In this document: positions 26,544-35,399 of the stretch, piece after piece
How positions within the stretch are numbered: position 1 is the first letter of the stretch
How the letters are laid out: every line of letters begins with the position of its first letter
DNA from: JAJPHF01 sp035293805
Lineage (GTDB): Bacteria; Chloroflexota; UBA6077; JAJPHF01
Assembly (NCBI GenBank): GCA_035293805.1
Contig: DATGMD010000031.1
Location: forward strand, 62,001 to 126,000
Length of the DNA: 64,000 nt
Direction of reading: 5' to 3'
Notes under the pieces: generated by a model
The model's input: the letters and a program-made list of their open reading frames with translations, nothing else
What the model was told of the DNA's origin: nothing
Database searches by the model: none
Position numbers and translations under genes: made by a program

Positions 26544-28085
26544 TTAGGCTACAGAGCGGAGCGGCGCCCCTGGGTCGGCCGGTTCGCGCGAGCGCTTGGC
26601 GTGGCCGTTGGCCGAGGGTGTCGGTACGGCGGGCAGCCAGACCGTGAACTCAGTGCCGTTCTCGGGCGTGCTGCTCACGCCGATGCGGCCGTGGTGCGCC
26701 TCGACGATCTGCCGCGCGATTGCCAGCCCTAAGCCGTGGCCCTCGCCATGCGCGCCGGCGGCACGATAGAAGCGGTCGAAGACGCGGGCCTGTGCCTCGG
26801 GCGGGATGAGCGAGCCCGTATTGTGGACGGCCAGGCATACGCCCGGGGGGCTGCCGGCGTCCGAGCTGCCCTTAACGGGCGGCTGTGCCGGCTCGGGAGC
26901 GAGGCGTATGGTAATTCGCCCTCCCGGCGGGGTGTGCTTGATGGCGTTGTCGAGTAGGTTGTCCACGACTTCTTCCAGGCGATGTGTCTCGCCCAGCACT
27001 GCCGGCACGGCACGGTCCTCGACGACCAGCGTCACGTCGCCGGCACTGGCGCGGCGCTCAGCGCGACTCGCGCAGGCGGCCACGAGCGCCGAGAGGTCGA
27101 CCGGATGATGCTCGCCGGCGAACTGCCCCGACTCCACCCGCGACAGGTGCAGCAGGCTCTCGACCAGGCGCGACATGCGCTCGGCCTCCTCGTGGATCAC
27201 GGCGCCCGCCTCCGCGTAGTCGGCCGGCGTGCGCAGGGCGCCGTCGGTCATGGCCTGCGAGAAGCCGCGGATGGAAGTGAGCGGCGTGCGCAGCTCGTGA
27301 GAGACGTCCGCCAGGAACTCGCGGAGGGTGTTGTGCGAGAGGGCGACCTGCTTCGCCATGAGGTTGAAGGCGCTGGCCAGGCGGCTGATCTCGTCCTGGC
27401 CCTCGACAGGTATCGCCTGCTCGTAGTGGCCGCGCGCCATCTCCTCCGAGGCGCGCGTCAACCGGCCGACCGGACGGGTAATGGAGCGGGTCAGCCATAG
27501 CGCCACCGGGAGCGAGGCGAACAGCGCCAGCACGCCGGCGAGCAGCAGGCGCGGCGCCAGCGCCAGCCAGGCCGCCGCGAGGCTGGCCTGCGGCACGGCC
27601 ACCATGACGGCGAGCCGCGGCGCGAAGCGGGGCGGCAACCGATCGCTCAGCCGCCCGACCTGCAGCGCGCCGGCCACGGAGATTGTGACCACCTGGCCGC
27701 CAGCAGCCTGATAGCGCCCAACCTGCAGGCGGCCGGCCTGCTCCGCCGGGGTGTCCTCGTCGGGCGGCAGCGCGTAGCCCTGTAGCTCGTCGGCCGTGTC
27801 GGCGGCCACGACCCGGTCGTTCGTACGGACGAGCAGCAGTCGCACGTTCAGGTGCTGTGCCTGGTCGTCGAGGAAGGCGGCGATGTCGGCGGTGGGCGTG
27901 CCCATCAGCTCGAGGTAGCGCACGTGCGCCGAGAGCGGCAAGACGATATCGGCCAGCCGCTGCATCTCGCGCTGCATCTGGTACTGCTGCCCGAGCCAGA
28001 GAAAGCCGGAGCCGGCGAGGAACAGCGAGACGAACACCACGAAGGCGTAGGAGGCGATGAGCCGACTGCGCAGGCTACCGCGCAC
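26544..28085 (-). CDS. Membrane sensor histidine kinase (EnvZ/PhoR-like)
   Basis: 513 residues. Transmembrane helices at about 9-30 and 180-202 enclose an extracytoplasmic sensor of about 150 residues. HAMP (RSITRPVGRLTRAS, about 205-255), HisKA with phospho-acceptor in DVSHELRTPLTSIRGF (His near 263), and HATPase_c with NLLDNAIKHTP (N box) and GEGHGLGLAIAR (G2 box). It overlaps the response regulator gene by 11 nt and is translated after it. The signal is unknown; the surrounding adaptor and ABC ATPase suggest a membrane-stress or antibiotic-type stimulus (inference). Confidence 0.93.
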   Translation of the reverse strand: MRGSLRSRLIASYAFVVFVSLFLAGSGFLWLGQQYQMQREMQRLADIVLPLSAHVRYLELMGTPTADIAAFLDDQAQHLNVRLLLVRTNDRVVAADTADELQGYALPPDEDTPAEQAGRLQVGRYQAAGGQVVTISVAGALQVGRLSDRLPPRFAPRLAVMVAVPQASLAAAWLALAPRLLLAGVLALFASLPVALWLTRSITRPVGRLTRASEEMARGHYEQAIPVEGQDEISRLASAFNLMAKQVALSHNTLREFLADVSHELRTPLTSIRGFSQAMTDGALRTPADYAEAGAVIHEEAERMSRLVESLLHLSRVESGQFAGEHHPVDLSALVAACASRAERRASAGDVTLVVEDRAVPAVLGETHRLEEVVDNLLDNAIKHTPPGGRITIRLAPEPAQPPVKGSSDAGSPPGVCLAVHNTGSLIPPEAQARVFDRFYRAAGAHGEGHGLGLAIARQIVEAHHGRIGVSSTPENGTEFTVWLPAVPTPSANGHAKRSREPADPGAPLRSVA

Positions 28086-28767
28086 TGGGCGCCTCCCCCT
28101 CCACGAGCTTGTAGCCGACGCCCCAGACCGTCTGAATCTTGGCCGTCGCGCCGCTCAGCTTGTCGCGCAGCCACGTGATGTGGACGTCTACGGTGCGCGG
28201 GTCGCCGTAGAAGTCGGGGCCCCAAACGAGCTGACGCAGGCGCTCGCGCGGAAACACGACGCCCGGCCGCCGCGCGAGCACCGTGAGCAGGTCGAACTCC
28301 TTGGGCCGCAGCTCGACGGGCCGCCCCGCCACCGTGACCTCATGTCGGTCCGGGTCCACCCGTACGTCACCGACTTCGAGGGGGCGCTGGCCGGCGCCCA
28401 TGCCTTGCGTGCGCCGCAACACGGCCTTCACGCGCGCGGCTAGCTCGCGAGGATTAAAGGGCTTGGTGACGTAGTCGTCGGCGCCCAGCTCGAGCCCCGC
28501 CACGCGGTCCTCGGACTCGTCGCGGGCGGTGAGCATGATGATGGGGACGTCGCTCTCCTGACGCAATTGGCGGCAGACTTCGAGACCGCTGACCTTCGGC
28601 AACATGAGGTCGAGGACGATCAGGTCCGGGCGGACGAGCCGCGCCTTCTCTAGCGCTTCCTGGCCGTCGTGCGCGACCTCAACCTGGTAGCCCTCGTTGC
28701 CGAGGTACAGCTTAACCAGCTGGACGATATGCTTCTCGTCGTCAACTACCAGGATCGTCTGCGCCAT
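28075..28767 (-). CDS. OmpR/PhoB-family response regulator
   Basis: 230 residues from ATG 28767 (GGGGAGC upstream; the longer frame to 28944 overlaps the neighbouring gene and lacks support). Receiver domain: VVDDEKHI, phospho-acceptor Asp in LIVLDLMLPKVSGLEV (about 53), Thr in MLTARD, Lys in VTKPFNPREL. Winged-helix output domain (about 135-225) with LRPKEFDLLTVLARRPGVVF and VDVHITWLRDKL, ending in TVWGVGYKL. Partner of the overlapping kinase. It is a candidate to bind the direct repeats upstream of the adaptor gene at 33.68 kb. Confidence 0.95.
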   Translation of the reverse strand: MAQTILVVDDEKHIVQLVKLYLGNEGYQVEVAHDGQEALEKARLVRPDLIVLDLMLPKVSGLEVCRQLRQESDVPIIMLTARDESEDRVAGLELGADDYVTKPFNPRELAARVKAVLRRTQGMGAGQRPLEVGDVRVDPDRHEVTVAGRPVELRPKEFDLLTVLARRPGVVFPRERLRQLVWGPDFYGDPRTVDVHITWLRDKLSGATAKIQTVWGVGYKLVEGEAPSAR

Positions 28768-28813
28768 GATGCTCCCCGTGGGGAGCGGGAGATGGGACGA
28801 AAGGAAGGGAAGA

Positions 28814-29677
28814 TCAGCGCGCGGCTTGCTGGTTGCCGGCGCCTGCCTGCGCTCCCCCGGCTGGTCCCCTATTCCCGCTCTCCTGGCCCCCATCCCCTGG
28901 CAGAATTTGCACGTCATTCGCGGCGACCGTGCCGTCGTCGCCACGGCTGCCGCTAACCACGACGCGTTGGCCCGGAGCCAGGTCCGTCTTATCGGCGGGC
29001 TCCACGCGTTGTACGCTGGTGCTGTCGCCCAGCGTCACATGTACCGGGCCGTCGGGCGTACTTACTACCATGGTACCGTCAACGATACTCTGGATCACAC
29101 CATTTGTCCGTCCGGCAGCCGGACCGCCAGCGCCCGTCCCGGCTCCGCCCGGTCGCTGGCTGGCGGGGCCACCTGCCGCGGCCGCCTGGCCGCCGGCCGG
29201 GCTTCCCGCGCCTTGCACCCCGCCCGTGCGACCGGCCCCGCCTGCTGCGGCAGCGCCGCCAGGGGCGCTAGCCGCCCCGCCCGTGCCGGCCGGCCCCGCG
29301 CCCTCGCCCCCCGGCGCGCCCCCAGGGCCGCCCCCTCCCGCGCGCGCGGCGCCCGCTGCACTCGGCAACGGCGTTGCCACGATGCGTCCGGAGCCACGGA
29401 GCGGCGCCGAGAGGATGGCTGCTATCACGCCGAGCGCCAATCCCGCTCCCACCACCAGCAACAGCAGCGTCATCCACCGGCCGCGCGTGCGTCGTCGTGC
29501 GGCCGGAACGCCAGGAGCTTGCTGGGCGCTCCCCGGCGCTCCCGCGCGTCCCCCGCCGGGTGTGCCGCTGCTCACCAGGGCGGGTTGAGCGGCGGTGGGC
29601 GCCGGGGACGCCGCTCCGTTCGCCTCCGCGACCGCGCGCGCCGAGGTTCCGGGATCGCTCGACAGTGGATCGCTCAT
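28814..29677 (-). CDS. Membrane-anchored DUF5666-like protein with Gly/Ala-rich linker
   Basis: 287 residues. A cytoplasmic N-terminus of about 67 residues, one membrane helix (WMTLLLLVVGAGLALGVIAAIL), an 85-residue Gly/Ala/Pro linker, and a C-terminal beta domain (about 190-260: GVIQSIVDGTMVVSTPDG, DLAPGQRVVVSGS, NDVQILPG), resembling DUF5666 or OB-like domains. It lies between the ABC ATPase and the response regulator on the same strand. The C-terminal domain would be extracytoplasmic. Function unknown; it may bind the adaptor or sense envelope conditions. Confidence 0.7.
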   Translation of the reverse strand: MSDPLSSDPGTSARAVAEANGAASPAPTAAQPALVSSGTPGGGRAGAPGSAQQAPGVPAARRRTRGRWMTLLLLVVGAGLALGVIAAILSAPLRGSGRIVATPLPSAAGAARAGGGGPGGAPGGEGAGPAGTGGAASAPGGAAAAGGAGRTGGVQGAGSPAGGQAAAAGGPASQRPGGAGTGAGGPAAGRTNGVIQSIVDGTMVVSTPDGPVHVTLGDSTSVQRVEPADKTDLAPGQRVVVSGSRGDDGTVAANDVQILPGDGGQESGNRGPAGGAQAGAGNQQAAR

Positions 29678-29690
29678 GGTTCTCCAATCG

Positions 29691-29716
29691 CTGGGGCGCC
29701 ACGCGCGGCGCCCCAG
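29691..29716. other. Perfect 10-bp inverted repeat upstream of the DUF5666-like gene
   Basis: CTGGGGCGCC and GGCGCCCCAG with a 6-nt loop, 14 nt before the start codon. It has no T-run, so it may be an RNA-processing or operator hairpin instead of a terminator. Confidence 0.4.
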
Positions 29717-29793
29717 CCATCACTCCACCAGCCGCGGCAGGCAGCTTGTTGGCAGCCCGCGCCCTCAGGCGATGCGAATGCTTTCCAGCACGT

Positions 29794-30588
29794 TCATGCC
29801 TGGGCCAAGGCCTCGCGGGCCTGGCGCGGATGCTCGACGCGCTGATCGCTGCTGATCAGGCCATCGCGAAGCTGAATGACGCGCTGCGCGTGCTCGGCGA
29901 TGTCCGGCTCGTGCGTCACCAGCACTACCGTCATGCCCTGCGTGGCGTTCAGGTTTTGCAGCAGGGCCATGATCTCCTCGCTCGTACGGGTGTCGAGCGC
30001 GCCGGTGGGTTCGTCTGCCAGGATGAGGCTGGGCTCGGTCACCAGCGCCCGAGCGATAGCCACGCGCTGCTGCTGGCCGCCCGACAGCTCGGTGGGCCGG
30101 TGTCCCTGCCGCTCCGCGAGGCCGACGGCCGTCAGCGCGGCCAACGCGCGCTGGCGGCGGTCGGGGGTGCCGGCGTACAGCAGCGGCAGCTCGACTTGCT
30201 CGATGGCAGGGATGCGCGGCAGCAGGTTGAAGGTCTGGAAGACGAAGCCGAGCTTCCGGTTGCGGATCGCCGCCAGCTCGTCGTCCTCCAGGCCGCTGAT
30301 CTCGACCCCATCCAACTCGTAGCTGCCGCTCGTCGGCTGGTCGAGGCAGCCGATCGTGTTCATCAGCGTCGACTTGCCCGAGCCCGACGGCCCCATGATC
30401 GCCACGAACTCGCCGCGCTGGACCTCCAGCGACACGCCGCGCAGCGCGTGGACCTCGATGTCGCCCAGCGTGTACACCTTGGTGACGTGGCGAATGCGAA
30501 TGACAGGCGGGGGGGTGGCGCGGCCAGCCGCCGCGGCGATGCCGGCCTGGTGCGTGCCGTTGGGATGGACCGTTAGCGGCTCACTCAC
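29794..30588 (-). CDS. MacB/LolD-type ABC transporter ATP-binding protein
   Basis: 264 residues from a GTG at 30588, which has AGGGGG 6 nt upstream; an ATG at 30603 is in frame. VIRIRHVTKVYTLGDIEVHALRGVSL, Walker A GPSGSGKST, MNTIGCLDQPTSG, Q-loop FVFQTFNLLPR, signature LSGGQQQRVAIARAL, Walker B LILADEPTGALD, switch VTHEPDIAEHA. The CLDxPTxG and ADEPTGALD motifs are typical of the MacB/LolD/FtsE class. It follows the HlyD adaptor gene by about 25 nt. The usual partner FtsX-like permease is not encoded next to it. Confidence 0.93.
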   Translation of the reverse strand: MSEPLTVHPNGTHQAGIAAAAGRATPPPVIRIRHVTKVYTLGDIEVHALRGVSLEVQRGEFVAIMGPSGSGKSTLMNTIGCLDQPTSGSYELDGVEISGLEDDELAAIRNRKLGFVFQTFNLLPRIPAIEQVELPLLYAGTPDRRQRALAALTAVGLAERQGHRPTELSGGQQQRVAIARALVTEPSLILADEPTGALDTRTSEEIMALLQNLNATQGMTVVLVTHEPDIAEHAQRVIQLRDGLISSDQRVEHPRQAREALAQA

Positions 30589-30613
30589 GCTCTGCCCCCT
30601 CATCTCGCCGGGT

Positions 30614-33466
30614 TTAGCGGCGAATCGGTATGGGGCCGCCGATGGCCGGCCCGCCAAAACCGCCCGGCACGCTCGGGCTGCGCGTCTGCGTGCTTGGCAG
30701 GACCACCTGGTCGTCCTCGTCGAGGCCGCTCGTGATCTCGCTGCTCTGGTCGTTGCTCAGCCCGCGCTGGACGACGCGGGTGTCCAGCTTGCCCTCTGGC
30801 GTCAGCACGTCCACCACTTGGTCACGACCCTGACGGCGGAGGGCGCGGTTCGGCACTACCAGCACGTCGCTCTTGCGATCGTAAATGATATTGGCGGTTG
30901 CCGTCATGCCCGGGCGTACGCCCTGCCCGCCCTCGACGGAGGTCGAGACCAGGTAGCTCGTCACGCCCGACTGCGTGATCGATTGGGGCGCCACGGCGGT
31001 CACGTGGCCACGCACCGGCCGCCCCGGAAGCGCGTCGAAGGTTAGCTGCACCTCCTGGCCCACCTGAACGCGGGCGATGTCCGCCTCGTCGACCTGAGCG
31101 TCGACCCGGAGCCGCGCGGGATTGACCACCGTGATGAGCCCGCCGCCGACCGTCGCCGCGCCGCTCGCCAGCTCGCCGGGGTTCAGGCCCACCTGACTGA
31201 TCGTGCCGTCGAACGGCGCTATCAGTATGGCGTTGTCCAGGTTGAACTTGGCGACCGCCACCTGGCCGCGGGCCTGCTCCACGCCGGCCACCGCTTGGGC
31301 CACGTCCTGGTCGGTATACGGGTTGGTCTTGAGCTGGGTGTCGGCCTGCGCCTGGGCCACAGCTTGGCGCTGCGCTTCGATAGCGTTGGGGCTCGACGGC
31401 TGCTGCTTGAGCGCTAGCTGCGCCTCGGCCTGGGCGACGGCCTGACGCTGCGCCTCGATATCGGCGTCGCTGGCCGGACGACGCTTCGTCTCGAGCTGGG
31501 CCTGGGCTTGCGCCACTAGCTCGCGCTGCTGCTGCAGGTCGTACTCCGTATAGGGGGCCGCCTTGAGCGCCAGCTGCTGCTCGGCCTGCCGCACGGCGGC
31601 CTCCGCTTGCGCAATGTCGTCAGCTGTCGGGTTCAAGAGCTGGGCGAGCTTCGCTTCCGCGCCGGCGAGGGTAGCGCGGGCGCTGTCCACGCCGGCCTGC
31701 GCGGCAGCCAGATCGGCCGGCTTCGGCTGCGCCCGCAGGTCGTCGACCTTCGCCTGGGCGCTCACCACGCCCACGCGCGCCGCCTCCACGGCCGCCTGCG
31801 CGGCCGCTACGTCCTCAGGGCGCGGGTTGCGGAGTGCGTCGAGCTTGGCTTGGGCGCTCTGGTAATTGTTTTGCGCCTGATCGAGCGCCGACTGCGCGGC
31901 CGCCAGGTCGGCTGGGCTCGGCGTCAGGAGTTGGCCCAGCTTCGCCTGCGCGCTGGCGAGCTGGGCCTGCGAGGCCAGCACGTTCGTCTGCGCGGTGGCG
32001 ATGTCATTCGTGCCGCCGCCCACCTGGAGGCTCTGGAGCGTGGCTTGCGCCCGCTGCAGCGCCGCGTTGGCCGTGCGTACCGCTGCCTCGGCGGACAGCA
32101 GATCCTGGCTGCTCGGGGCGGTCGTGGTCGTTGTGCCGCCTCCGCTCGAGCCGCCGCTGCCGGAGCGAGCGCTGCCCGAACTGCCACCGGACGTGGAGGT
32201 GCCGCTGCTGGCGCTGCCCGAGGCGCCGCTGCTCGTACCGCTACTGTTGGCGCTCGGCGCCTGGCCCGTGAGCTGACTGAGCCGACTCTGGGCGATTTGC
32301 AGGTTGCGCGCCGCGGCGACCACGTCCTCGCTGGCCGCGATGGTGTCGTAGCTGCCGGGGCTCGGCCGCGTGTCGTTCAGCTTGCTCTGCGCGGACCGCA
32401 GGCTGGCCTGCGCCTGAACCACTGCAGCCTGCGCGGCAGCTAGGTCGCTGTCGGTCGGGTGCTGTAGCTGGTCCAGTTTGGCCTGCGCGCTCTGGTAGGC
32501 CGAGAGCGCGTTGTCCACGGCCACCTGGGCGGCGATCAGGTCGGCGCTCGTCGGCTGGAGCAGCGTATCTAGCTTGTTCTGCGCGGCAACCTGGTCGGAC
32601 AGTGCCTTGACGAGTGCGGACGCAGCCGCTTGCAAGTCCGCGTCGGTGGCGCCCTCCTGCACCTGCTGCAGCTTGGCCTCGTTGCTGGCAAGCGTGGCGC
32701 GGGCGCTGTCCAGGGCGGAGCGCGCATTCGCCACGTCGGCGGGGCTCGGATGGTACAGCGCGTCGAGTTTGGCGCGAGCCTGGTCGAGGGCCGCCTGGGC
32801 CGCAGCCACGTCTTCCGCGCGGCCCTGGGCCTCCATGCCGTGCAGCTTGGCCAGAGCGGCGTCGAGCTGCGCCTGTGCGGCGGCCACGTCTTCGGGACGC
32901 CCCGCGAGCAGGCCGTCGAGCTTGGCGCGCGCCTGATCGAGCGCGGCCCGGGCGGCGGCCACGTCCTCCGGCCGCGCGGTCATCATATCCGTGAGTTTGG
33001 CCTGCGCCTGAGCAAGCTGCGCGCGCGCGGCCGCGACGTCCTCGGGGCGCGCGCCGTTAAGCACGGTCTGCAGTTTCGCCTCGGCGGTAGCCTGCGCCGC
33101 CTGGGCCTGCTGGAGTTGCGCCTGCAGGTCACCGGTGTCGAGCTGCGCCAGCGGCTGGCCTGCGTTCACGTCGTCGCCCACCTTCACGAACACGTCGGCC
33201 ACCCGGCCGCTGCCCTTGAAGCCTACTTTGCTGCTGTTGTCGGCAACGACGGTCCCCGTCCCGTTCACGCCGGCGACGAGCGCGCCGCGTGTGACGGCGA
33301 CGGTCTGCACGGGCGCCGGCGTAGTCGTGGTAAGGCGCACGTAAGTGATATAGCCCAGCGCCAGGCTCAGCAGCAGCGCGGCGACCAGCGCCGCGAGCTG
33401 TGGCCAGCCGAGCGGCGGTATCTGCCGCCACAGAGCGCCAACCCGGTCCGTGGACACCACGCGCAT
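30614..33466 (-). CDS. Oversized HlyD-family membrane-fusion/adaptor protein
   Basis: 950 residues from ATG 33466 (AGGTGGGG upstream), more than twice a usual adaptor. One membrane helix near residues 23-42 and a biotinyl-lipoyl-like strand set (GTGTVVADNSSKVGF, VKVGDDVNAGQPLAQLD). The helical hairpin is about 600 residues of alanine-rich coiled coil: 25-33-residue units punctuated by RPEDVAAA-like turns, roughly eight before and eight after a central Ser/Gly/Thr linker. The second lipoyl half is IAPFDGTISQVGLNPGE. The beta-barrel follows, with ARVQVGQEV and VRPGMTATANIIYD. Such a hairpin would be several times longer than in MacA. It starts the gene set with ATPase, DUF5666-like protein and two-component genes. 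Confidence 0.88.
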   Translation of the reverse strand: MRVVSTDRVGALWRQIPPLGWPQLAALVAALLLSLALGYITYVRLTTTTPAPVQTVAVTRGALVAGVNGTGTVVADNSSKVGFKGSGRVADVFVKVGDDVNAGQPLAQLDTGDLQAQLQQAQAAQATAEAKLQTVLNGARPEDVAAARAQLAQAQAKLTDMMTARPEDVAAARAALDQARAKLDGLLAGRPEDVAAAQAQLDAALAKLHGMEAQGRAEDVAAAQAALDQARAKLDALYHPSPADVANARSALDSARATLASNEAKLQQVQEGATDADLQAAASALVKALSDQVAAQNKLDTLLQPTSADLIAAQVAVDNALSAYQSAQAKLDQLQHPTDSDLAAAQAAVVQAQASLRSAQSKLNDTRPSPGSYDTIAASEDVVAAARNLQIAQSRLSQLTGQAPSANSSGTSSGASGSASSGTSTSGGSSGSARSGSGGSSGGGTTTTTAPSSQDLLSAEAAVRTANAALQRAQATLQSLQVGGGTNDIATAQTNVLASQAQLASAQAKLGQLLTPSPADLAAAQSALDQAQNNYQSAQAKLDALRNPRPEDVAAAQAAVEAARVGVVSAQAKVDDLRAQPKPADLAAAQAGVDSARATLAGAEAKLAQLLNPTADDIAQAEAAVRQAEQQLALKAAPYTEYDLQQQRELVAQAQAQLETKRRPASDADIEAQRQAVAQAEAQLALKQQPSSPNAIEAQRQAVAQAQADTQLKTNPYTDQDVAQAVAGVEQARGQVAVAKFNLDNAILIAPFDGTISQVGLNPGELASGAATVGGGLITVVNPARLRVDAQVDEADIARVQVGQEVQLTFDALPGRPVRGHVTAVAPQSITQSGVTSYLVSTSVEGGQGVRPGMTATANIIYDRKSDVLVVPNRALRRQGRDQVVDVLTPEGKLDTRVVQRGLSNDQSSEITSGLDEDDQVVLPSTQTRSPSVPGGFGGPAIGGPIPIRR

Positions 33467-33807
33467 CGTCCCCCCCACCTATCATCTCATCCGGCGTCCC
33501 GCGGACGCCGCGCGCTTTAGAGGATGTGTACCGCGAATTGTTAGGCTTTAGCCAACCTTTCGCCGACCGCTTGGTGCGCAGTCTGCGCACCTGCAGGTGT
33601 TGGCAAGCGCTCCGATCGGTTGATTCGCACTATACGGGGTACTTCCTCTCAAAGTGCTAAGGCGCTGTGGGGGTGTTGTTAAGCATGTGTTAAAACCCAC
33701 ATAAGGGATTGACGTAGTGTGCAGAAGACCAAGCCCAGCCCCAGGTCAGCAGCGACCGGCTGTGTGTTGGGACGTCCCGATGCACAGCGATTCTCCGATG
33801 ACGACTG
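33467..33807 (-). promoter_or_regulatory. Upstream region of the adaptor gene set with PhoP-box-like direct repeats
   Basis: No gene seen in this 341-bp gap. On the minus strand TTAACA occurs at 33693-33688 and 33682-33677, exactly 11 bp apart, the spacing used by OmpR/PhoB-family regulators. A -10-like TATAGT is at 33634-33629, 42 nt further downstream, with a poorly matching -35. The region has clearly lower GC than its surroundings. Confidence 0.5.
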
Positions 33808-35325
33808 CTAGCGGGCGCGATCTGGGGCGGCGGTGGGCAAGGCCGCGGGCGCGGGGAGTAGCGCGACTACCGCCAGTCCCAGCAGCGCGGCGCCAAGGTA
33901 GAGCCAGAATACCAGGTGCAGCCCATTGATCAGCACGTCGGCGAGCACGCGCGCCTGGTCCGGCGGCAGGGCGACGCGCGTGGCCGGGTCGAGCAAGGCG
34001 TTGAGCATGCCGACGCCCGGCCCGGCCAAATCCGCCTCCGGCGTGGTGGCGATGCCCGCGGCGCGCAACCCGCTCGCGACCGCCGCGCTCAGCACGGCGC
34101 CTTGGAGGCTTACCCAGAGCGTACCGCCCATCGACTGAAAGAACTGGAGGGTGCCGGTGATGGCGCCGCGCTGCGCCCACTCGACCGCACCCTGCGCCGT
34201 CACGATGAGCGTCGTCCAGGTCACGCCCATGCCGACGCCCACGATCGTGCCCGCGGCGACGACCAGCGGCAGCGGAGTGTCGAGCGCGAGTCGTGTGAGC
34301 ACCACGCCGCCGCCGCTCAGCAGGGTCATGCCGCCGAGCGCCGCGCCACGGTAGCCCCGCCGCACGAGGACCCGGCCCACGGCGATGCTGCCCGCCGTCC
34401 AAGCCAGCGACACGGCGCCGGTTACCCACGCCACGTCCTCGGGCGTACCGCCCTGCGCGCCCTGCACGAGCAGCGGCAGGTAGGTCGAGGTGCTGATCAC
34501 GCAGGCGCCGAGGATCGCCGCGGCCACGCTGGCCAGTCCCAGCAGGCGGCGCCGCAGCAGGGCGTAGGGCACCACGGGCTCGGGCGTTCCCGTCTCAACC
34601 CACGCCAGCAGCGTCAGGGCGATCGCGCTCACGCCGAAGCAGGCGAGTACAAGCGGCGCCGCGAAGCCGCGCTGGCCGCCCTCGACGAGGCCGAGTAACA
34701 GCGCGGCGATGCCGATGGTGAGCAGCGCGGCGCCCGCGTAGTCCACCCGTCGGGCGTGACGCTCGACGTGCTCGTGGACCGTGAGGGCCAGAATCGTGCC
34801 GGCGAGTAGCCCAATCGGCAGGTTGATCCAGAACACCCATCGCCAGGAGGCATACGACACGATCAGGCTACCCGCGACGGGGCCGAGAACAGCGGCGACG
34901 CCCCAGACTGTCGAAATGAGGCCCTGGATCTTGGGCCGGTCCCGACCAGGGAACAGGTCGCCCGCGAGGGTGGCCACCAGGGTCATGAGGCCGCCCGCGC
35001 CAAGGCCCTGCATGGCGCGGGCGGCGATTAGCAGCTCCATCCGCGGCGCGAGGCCGCAGAGCGCCGAGCCTAGTAGGAAGACGCTCATGGCGACCAGGAA
35101 CAGCGGCTTGCGGCCATATACGTCGGCGAGCCGCCCGTAGACCGGCACGGTGGTCGTGGAGGTGAGCAGGTAACCCGCGACGACCCAGCTGTAGAGCGCC
35201 AGGCCGCCCAGCTCGCCGACGATTGTCGGCATGACGGTGGCGACGATGGTAACGTCCATCGCCGACACTAGGGCGGTGACCAGCAGCGCGGCGGTGGGCG
35301 CAAGGCGTCCGGGCGGTAGCTTCAT
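33808..35325 (-). CDS. MFS drug-type exporter (DHA2, 14 helices)
   Basis: 505 residues from ATG 35325 (GAGGAG 4 nt upstream). LLVTALVSAMDVTIVATVMPTI is the typical first helix with motif D1. Motif A is GRLADVYGRKP, and motif C-like GLISTVWGVAAVLGPVAGS follows. About 14 helices. Likely a proton-driven exporter of drugs or cationic compounds. It is downstream of the chromate-transporter genes on the same strand, with 74 nt between. Confidence 0.92.
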   Translation of the reverse strand: MKLPPGRLAPTAALLVTALVSAMDVTIVATVMPTIVGELGGLALYSWVVAGYLLTSTTTVPVYGRLADVYGRKPLFLVAMSVFLLGSALCGLAPRMELLIAARAMQGLGAGGLMTLVATLAGDLFPGRDRPKIQGLISTVWGVAAVLGPVAGSLIVSYASWRWVFWINLPIGLLAGTILALTVHEHVERHARRVDYAGAALLTIGIAALLLGLVEGGQRGFAAPLVLACFGVSAIALTLLAWVETGTPEPVVPYALLRRRLLGLASVAAAILGACVISTSTYLPLLVQGAQGGTPEDVAWVTGAVSLAWTAGSIAVGRVLVRRGYRGAALGGMTLLSGGGVVLTRLALDTPLPLVVAAGTIVGVGMGVTWTTLIVTAQGAVEWAQRGAITGTLQFFQSMGGTLWVSLQGAVLSAAVASGLRAAGIATTPEADLAGPGVGMLNALLDPATRVALPPDQARVLADVLINGLHLVFWLYLGAALLGLAVVALLPAPAALPTAAPDRAR

Positions 35326-35399
35326 GGGCTCCTCGGTAGGTGTGCCGTGGCATCGTACCATATGGCGCTGCCCGCGCCGGCGGGCGAGGCGGGGCGCGG

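Noticed and set aside
26544..30588. Bce-type bacitracin resistance module
   Set aside because: No BceB-like permease, and the kinase has a large external sensor, unlike BceS.
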